Source: Tuctoria greenei
Lineage: Eukaryota > Streptophyta > Magnoliopsida > Poales > Poaceae
Reading direction: 5' to 3'
NCBI GenBank assembly: GCA_036927565.1
Contig: JAYESD010000009.1
Coordinates: 27,247,601 to 27,311,600 of the forward strand
DNA length: 64,000 bases
A program made the position numbers and the translations under genes. Below are positions 57,527 through 64,000 of this stretch, piece after piece; the first letter of the stretch is position 1; the number at the start of each line of letters is the position of its first letter. The notes under the pieces are model-generated. The model saw only the letters and a list, made by a program, of their open reading frames with translations. It had not been told where the DNA came from and made no database searches.

Positions 57527-58292
57527 GTGGTGGTTTCGACCCACCAACCATGCCTAACACCCCTAAACAGTTCTGAACGCCCATTTGAACTCAAGAACCA
57601 TCTCTCCACTTGTTCTTCACCTCTGAGCCCAAATTCGAATTTTTGGGAGAGTGAAGAGTGCTTTGTGAGGATTGGGAGAAACGGTTTGTTGAGGGGTTGA
57701 GCAACTTGTGATTCGCTAAGTTTCTTCATGATTGCGTGTTTGTTGCTCTTGGGGTTCTCCCCTAGACGGTTAGGCGTCGCCCTGCGATTTCTTTGTGATC
57801 TCTTGTAATCGTGGAGTTTGTAACAATCTTTGTGATAGTGGAAGATCGGGAGTTGGCCCTTGGGGCAACTCGTGAGGGGAAGGATAGAGAAGGCCTGGTC
57901 CGTTGTGGACTCCTCAATAGGGACGTAGGATCCTTTGTGGTTCCGAACCTCGGGATAAAATCGTTTGTCTCTTGTTGTTCTTTTGTTCTCGCAAGTTTTG
58001 ATTCTAGTGTTTTTCCGCGTGCTATCTCTCCCTCGGCTTTCTTTCTACTCCATACTTTGTGTAGAACTGCTAGGGATCGATATCTCTCACTAGATCGCTT
58101 AAAAATTGGATTTTTGGTCTGATCGTGCAGGTAATCTCAGACTTATCCGACCCAGGTCAGACTTGTCCGACTTAGGTCAGACAAGTCCGACTAGAAGTCA
58201 GACAAGTCCGACCTCTCTGTTTTCATAACTCTGAATTAAGTTTAAATTTTTCGATTATCGCCTATTCACCCCCCCTCTAGGCCGCCTTTCAA

Positions 58293-58304
58293 TTGTTATC
58301 AGAG
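58293..58304 (+). promoter_or_regulatory. Primer-binding site, variant
   Basis: TTGTTATCAGAGCAGG begins one base after the LTR end. It matches the initiator-Met-tRNA site TGGTATCAGAGC except for a T in place of the second or third G, so priming may be weakened. Confidence 0.7.
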
Positions 58305-58342
58305 CAGGTTTCTCCGGAAGAGACTAACATCTCGGAGAATCG

Positions 58343-60609
58343 ATGGCGGAAGAAAGGAACAAGGATGATACCTCATATGTCGAGGGTGAAGGCTCAATTG
58401 ACAAGAACTACGACGTTCTTCTTGATGATCCGAAGGACGACGAAGAAACTCGCCAACTCAAGGCGAAGCTTCGGGAGAAGCTAGGGAAACAACCCAAGAT
58501 CAACAAAGAGAAGGAGAAGAGTAACGATGACTATACTCAAACTCACTTTGATTATGATCGTCTTCATGCTAACAATCACTATTTGTCTATTCCACTTGGC
58601 AAACCTCCGCAATTCGATGGAAATGACTATTCAATGTGGAAACACAATATGAAGATGCATTTAATCTCTTTGAATCCTAGTTTGTGGCAGATTGTGCAAA
58701 CCGGAGTTCATATGCCAAGGAATGAGGAAGACGTCACTCCACAACAAGCTATCCTACTTCATCGCAATGCTCAAGCCGTGGGAGTCATAACCTCATCTTT
58801 GACTCGGGATGAATTCAACCGAGTCGAAGGTTTGGAAGTGGCCAAAGACATTTGGGATACACTCAAGACGGCGCACGAGGGCAATCGAGTCATCCGGGAG
58901 GCGAAGATTGAGATGATCGAAGGAGAGCTTGGGAGATTTACCATCATGGATGGTGAGTCGCCCCAAGACATGTACAACCGCCTCAAGGTGCTCGTGAACA
59001 AGATTCGTGCCTATGGAAGCACTCGATGGACGGACCATGAAGTAGTGAAGAGGATGCTTCGGGCATTCATGCCTCGAAACATCGCTCTTTGCTCCTTGAT
59101 CCGTGAAAGCCCCGACTACACCAAGATGACTCCGGAAGAAGTGCTTGGGAGGATAATCAACAATGAGATGATGGAGAAGGAAGCTATGTTCTACAACGAT
59201 CTCCAAAAGCTTGCCTCATCAAAGAAGAAAGACATAGCCCTCAAAGCAACTTCCACATCCTACAATGAAGATGCAAGTGATGATGAGAGCATGGACTCCG
59301 ATGAGGAAGAAGCTTTCTTCGTCAATAAGTTTAGAAGGATGATGAGAAGGAAGAAGGGAGGCTATCACCAAGAAGGCAAGAGCAAGGAGAAACTAAAGAA
59401 GAAGACTTGCTACAAGTGTGGTGAACATGGGCACTTCATTGTGAAATGCCCATACAATGAAAGCAAGAAGAAGGAGGGCAAGACCCAAGATAAGAAGCTC
59501 TTCAAGAAGAAGAAGCCATCGGGACATGCCCACCTTGGAAGAGAATGGGACTCAAATGAAGACTCATCTTCCGACAATGAAGAGAAGGTGGCAACCATTG
59601 CCATCGGAAAAAGCTCAAGTGCAAGCAAGCTCTTCCCCAACCTTGATGATTTCAAGTCCACATGTTTCATGGCAAAGGAGGGAAGGAAAAAGGTCAAATC
59701 TAAACCCACTCCCTCTATAACTTCTTGTGATGAACTTGATAGTGATAGTGAACTTGAATCCATGCTTAAAGGCTTAAGTAAGAGTGCCATGAGAAAGATG
59801 AACTTTTTTATGGATGAAATCTCCGAGAAGGAGGATCTCCTTGAGCTCAAGAGCGCATGCTCATCCAAAAATTGGAGAGATGCCAAGAGCTTGAGGAGCT
59901 CCTCGAGCGCGAGAGAGAAAGAAACAATGCATTGGAGCATGACCTCGCCATGAGCAAGGAAGCATGCTCAAATCTTAAGGACAAGACCGTTGAGCTCAAG
60001 GATGAACTTGTTAACTTGACAAAGGTTAACAAGATTCTAGAGACAAAGGTTGAGTCACTTAAGATCAATGCACCTTCTTCCTCAAAGAGCTCATATTCTC
60101 AAAAGATTTCATCCGAGGAAGTTCATACTTGCACATGCTCAAGCTTGATCCTAAAACTTAAGGATGAACTTAACTTGGCACAAAACAAACAAGCACCAAA
60201 AGGGGGCATCTTTGACAAGGAGAAGGTGGCCTATGCACGTAGTGCATACACCAATGTGAGACCACCCCATGTCAAGGATGGTCTTGGTTATTCTCGGGAG
60301 CGGAGGCAAAATGCCAAATCCCCCAAGAATAACAAATACTTGATTGTTTTTGTCAAGGAAGGTTCATCCACCCAAGATAAAGGAAAAAACATTGTCTCAA
60401 CATCTTACGTGCCTAAAAATGAACCTCATCCTTTATTTCATGACTTTGTTGCTTCTTATGTTTTATTGAGGAACAAATTTGGCAAGACTTATGCTAGATA
60501 TGTTGGGCCACTCCGCAAGAGCCCAAAGCCTTGCGTGTGGGTGCCCAAATGTCTTGTGACTAACATCAAAGGACCCAACTCCGTTTGGGTACCTAAAGGA
60601 AAGGCATAA
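58343..60609 (+). pseudogene. SIRE-type element gag, one-base frameshift
   Basis: Virus-like particle protein. Frame 1 (58343-59953) starts MAEERNKDDTSYVEG, has the UBN2 core (QFDGNDYSMWKHNMKMHL at about residue 95, GLEVAKDIWDTL, DMYNRLKVLVNKI), an acidic block, and an intact zinc knuckle CYKCGEHGHFIVKC near 59407-59450. Compared with the outer element one base is missing near 59850-59866, so the coiled-coil region (ERCQELEELLERERERNN) continues in a second frame, 59857-60609. The C-terminus reads GPNSVWVPKGKA and then TAA, as in the outer element. ATG 58343 is chosen because it lies 50 bases after the primer site and begins the conserved block. Confidence 0.88.
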
Positions 60610-60639
60610 CTCTTTTGTAGGCATACTCCTCTGGTGGAT

Positions 60640-63600
60640 CAAATTGGGTGCTTAACAGTGGATGCACTAATCATATGACCGGAGAGAGGAAGATGTTTGT
60701 AGAGTACAAGGAGAATGAAGATCCTAGTGAAGGAATCTTCTTTGGAGATAATAGCTAAGGGAAAATCCTTGGCACCGGTAAAATTGCTATCTCCTCAAAA
60801 CACACTCTTTCCAATGTGCTTCATGTTGATTCACTTGATTACAACCCCTTGTCTATTTCTCAATTATGTGATAATGGTTATGATTGTCTTTTCACTAACA
60901 ACGGTGTGACCGTCTTAAGAAGATGCAACAACTCAATCCCCTTTAATGGTGTACTCAAGGGAAAGCTTTACCTTGTGGATTTCTCCACGGATAAAGCCCA
61001 ACTTGATACGTGCTTAATGGCGAAAACTAACATGGGATGGCTATGGCACCGAAGGCTAGCCCATGTTGGGATGAGAAACTTGCAAAAACTTCTTAAGGGG
61101 GATCATATCCGTGGACTAAAAGATGTTGTCTTTGAGAAAGATAGACCATGTAGCGCATGTCAAGCTGGAAAGCAAGTAGGAGCTCAACATCCGTCCAAGA
61201 ACATCATGACAACCTCAAGACCATTGGAGCTACTACACATGGACCTATTCGGACCGATCGCCTACATTAGCATTGGCGGTAACAAGTATGGTCTAGTTAT
61301 CGTTGATGATTTTTCTCGCTTCACGTGGGTATTTTTCTTGCATGATAAAGGTGAAACCCAAGGAGTTCTCAAGAAATTCTTGAGGAGAGCTCAAAACGAG
61401 TTTTCCTTAAGAATCAAGAAGATTAGGAGCGACAACGGGACGGAGTTCAAGAACACTCAAGTTGAAGACTTCTTGGATGAAGAAGGAATCAAGCATGAGT
61501 TCTCCGCTCCCTACTCCCCTCAACAAAATGGAGTAGCGGAGAGGAAGAATAGGACTCTTATCGAGATGTCAACGACGATGCTTGATGAGTACAAGACGTC
61601 CTACCGGTTTTGGGCGGAAGCGGTTAACACCGCTTGCCATGCCATAAACTGGTTGTATCTTCATCGACTCTTGAAGAAGACCTCATACGAACTCCTAACC
61701 GGTAACAAACCCAACATCTCATACTTTCGTGTTTTTGGGAGCAAGTGGTATACTCTCAACAAGAAGCCTAGGAATTCGAAGTTCGCTTCAAAATCCGATG
61801 AAGGTTTCTTGCTTGGCTATGACTCAAACACCTACGCCTATCGTGTCTTTAACAAGTCCTCCGGGATTGTTGAAGTAGCACATGACGTAGTGTTTGATGA
61901 GACTAATGGCTCTCAAGTGGAGCAAGTTGATAAGTGTGTGCTAGATCAAGAGGAGACTCCACAAGAAGCACTTAGGAGAATGGCGCTTGGAGATGTGCGA
62001 CCACATGATCCAAATGATCTTCAAGCAAGCGAAGAAGATGCAAATCCCCCACATGAACAAGATCAAGACCCTCAATATGAATCTCAACAAGATCAAAATC
62101 AAGGAGGAGGCTTGGATCAAGGGGGAGATCAAGAAAATGATCAAGATGAAGACAATGATCGAGAAGCTCAACCACCACACCCAAGAGTTCATCAAAGCAT
62201 TCAACGGGACCATCCCGTTGACAACATACTTGGAGACATCTCCAAAGGGGTAACTACTCGCTCACGTATGACTAACTTTTGTGAACATTACTCTTTTGTT
62301 TCCTCTTTAGAGCCACGGAAAGTAGAAGAAGCTCTACAAGACCCGGATTGGGTAATGGCGATGCAAGAAGAGCTCAACAACTTCAAGAGGAACAAGGTGT
62401 GGGAACTCGTGAGGAGACCAAATGCAAATGTTGTTGGAACCAAGTGGGTGTTCCACAACAAACAAGATGAACACGGGGTGGTAACAAGAAACAAGGCAAG
62501 ACTCGTAGCAAAAGGATATGCTCAAGTCGAAGGTTTGGATTTTGATGAAACCTTTGCTCCCGTAGCTAGGCTTGAATCTATTCGCATATTATTGGCCTTT
62601 GCTACTCACCATGATTTCAAGTTATATCAAATGGATGTGAAAAGTGCATTCCTCAATGGTCCAATCAAGGAGGAAGTGTATGTGGAGCAACCGCCCGGAT
62701 TTGAAGATGAAGAGCATCCCGATCATGTCTACAAGTTGTGTAAGGCTCTCTATGGCCTCAAACAAGCACCTAGAGCTTGGTATGAGTGCCTTAGGGATTT
62801 CCTCACTCAAAATGGCTTTAAGATTGGGAAAGCCGATTATACTCTCTTCACTAAGCATTTTGATAATGACTTGTTCGTATGCCAAATTTATGTTGATGAT
62901 ATCATATTTGGTTCTACTAACAAGACTTTTTGTGATGAGTTTTCCAAAATCATGACGGAGAGATTTGAGATGTCTATGATGGGGGAGTTGAAGTTTTTCC
63001 TAGGTTTCCAAGTAAAGCAACTCAAGGAAGGGACCTTCATATGCCAAACCAAGTACACTCATGACATTCTCAAGAAGTTTGGCATGGAGAAGGCAAAGCC
63101 CATCAAGACACCTATGGGAACAAACGGGCATCTAGGACTAAACGAAGAAGGAGCAAGCGTGGACCAAAAGGTATACCGTTCTATGATTGGCTCTTTGCTT
63201 TATCTTTGTGCTTCTAGACCCGACATTATGCTTAGTGTGTGCATGTGTGCTCGATTCCAAGCCACTCCAAAAGAGTGTCACTTGACAACGGTTAAGAGGA
63301 TCCTTAGGTATTTAGTTCACACTCCTAATCTAGGTCTTTGGTACCCTAAAGGATCCAAGTTTGATCTCGTCGGTTATTTCGATGCGGATTATGCGGGCTG
63401 TAGGGTAGATAGGAAGAGCACATCCGGGACATGCCAATTTCTTGGTAGGTCCTTGGTTGCGTGGTCTTCCAAGAAACAAAACTCCATTGCCCTTTCCACA
63501 GCCGAAGCAGAGTACGTTGCAGCTGGAAGTTGCTGTGCGCAGCTTCTTTGGATGCGACAAACTCTTAGGGATTATGGTTACAGTCTGAACCATATTCCTC

Positions 63601-63842
63601 TCCTATGTGACAATGAGAGTGCCATCAAGATTGCTCACAACCCCGTAGAGCATTCTAGAACCAAACACATAGACATCCGTCACCATTTCCTACGAGACCA
63701 CTCTATCAAGGGAGATATCGTTATCTCTCATGTTAGAAGTGAGAAGCAATTAGCGGATATCTTCACCAAACCCCTTGATGAGAGACGCTTTTGTGACCTA
63801 AGGAGTGAGCTAAATATCTTGGATTCTCGAAACATTGCTTGA
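60640..63842 (+). pseudogene. SIRE-type element pol, protease Asp lost, otherwise open
   Basis: Protease: WVLNSGCTNHMTG at about 60645-60683, where the catalytic Asp codon is AAC (60654-60656); the outer element has GAT. A TAA at 60756-60758 interrupts the protease in the same frame. From 60816 the frame is open for 1008 codons: [12 protein letters not shown] pre-integrase (about residue 75), integrase core with [16 protein letters not shown] and [12 protein letters not shown] (residues ~140-265), a Gln/Asp-rich linker (~390-480), RT with [22 protein letters not shown] and YVDD (about 62890), then RNase H with YFDADYAGC and ALSTAEAEY, ending NILDSRNIA. All RT, RNase H and integrase signature residues I can check are intact, so it is a recent copy that could still supply parts in trans only if translated. 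Confidence 0.92.
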
Positions 63843-64000
63843 GTCGTGCACATCTGATTGCTATTAGTTCTCAACTTCAAAATGTTGTGTGTTTTTCGAA
63901 AATCTCATCTATTTTTCTTGAAAACTATGTTCTAAACTTCTCTTTGGTGAAAATGATCATAGTTTGAGTGTTGGTTGCTTACTGATCATTTTTGTCAAAG
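63843..64000 (+). other. Post-pol spacer of the SIRE-type element
   Basis: Non-coding; it resembles 9400-9560 after the outer element's pol (for example TTGCTTACTGA and CATTTTTGTCAAAG versus CATGTTTGCAAAG). The extra ORF would be expected about 0.9 kb further on, outside the window. Confidence 0.6.

Larger units (their letters stand above)
56816..58291 (+). repeat. SIRE-type element 5' LTR
   Basis: It starts TGTAAGTGCATCTAGGTCCC and ends CTAGGCCGCCTTTCA just before the primer site. U3 (57110-57480) holds about a dozen boxes, mostly the perfect palindrome CGGACATGTCCG and one-base variants; four more boxes (GACTTGTCCGAC, GACAAGTCCGAC) lie in U5 at 58136-58210. The TATA box is at 57519-57526. 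Its partner LTR is outside the window. Confidence 0.82.
56816..64000 (+). mobile_element. SIRE/Maximus-type Ty1/copia retrotransposon, right part outside window
   Basis: The best-preserved element of the window. A 5' LTR, primer site, gag (two overlapping frames) and a 1008-codon open frame for pre-integrase to RNase H are present. It continues past 64000, where an extra ORF, polypurine tract and 3' LTR would be expected by comparison with 2195-24440. Its proteins match the outer element closely along gag and pol. Defects: a one-base loss in gag (about 59850-59866), Asp to Asn in the protease, and an in-frame TAA (60756-60758). Confidence 0.88.

Overview
The window looks like intergenic DNA from a large plant nuclear genome, most likely a grass (Poaceae). 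It is almost entirely transposable elements, many nested, plus decayed fragments of a plant LRR receptor-kinase gene. Evidence for a plant: Ty1/copia elements of the SIRE/Maximus (Opie-like) type with an extra ORF after pol, two CACTA (En/Spm) elements with TNP2-type transposases, a Mutator-like MITE with 9-bp target duplications, hAT-like termini, long LTR solo copies, and LRR sequences of the HSL1/HAESA-like receptor-kinase type. I see no intact cellular gene, no tRNA or rRNA gene, no CRISPR array and no bacterial-style operon. The species call is inference.

Layout. 1-1053: minus-strand Ty1/copia gag plus protease start, running off the left edge. About 1928-2194 and 24441-26846: a minus-strand LRR-kinase pseudogene in several partial tandem copies. 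2195-24440: a SIRE-type copia element inserted in that pseudogene, bounded by the 5-bp repeat CGTAT. Inside it are an 864-bp Ty3/gypsy solo LTR (4237-5100, TSD ACTCA), a Mutator-like MITE (12121-12545) and, within its 3' LTR, a second complete copia element (13439-23326, TSD TATTG). 25573-28110: two hAT-like elements, the second holding a gypsy-type LTR. About 28430-36830: CACTA element 1 (degenerate TNP2 and a second TNPA/PTTA-like gene), broken by a SIRE-type solo LTR (33885-35315) and a small MITE (35520-35646). 37095-48103: an 11-kb minus-strand LTR element with 1.5-kb LTRs and no recognisable coding domains (LARD-like), holding a 2.9-kb TGTAACACCC-type solo LTR and a 78-bp tandem repeat. 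About 48375-56815: CACTA element 2, better preserved. 56816 to the right edge: a young-looking SIRE-type element with full 5' LTR, gag and a 1008-codon open integrase-RT-RNase H frame, cut by the window before its extra ORF and 3' LTR.

How the parts relate. The nesting gives a relative history: LRR-kinase duplication and hAT insertion, then the outer copia element, then its gypsy, MITE and inner copia passengers. The two CACTA elements share one architecture: subterminal repeats, a GC-rich leader, an AT-rich simple stretch, TNP2, then a multi-exon second gene. Every transposition gene I can read carries at least one disabling lesion. Even the youngest element has lost the protease catalytic Asp and has an in-frame TAA. 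Observations worth a second look are: an LRR-kinase fragment replacing the LTR end, primer site and gag start of the outer element; arrays of palindromic GGACTAGTCC/GGACATGTCC-type boxes shared by several LTR families; a stop codon conserved at the end of gag in two elements; and a likely intron in front of the post-pol ORF.
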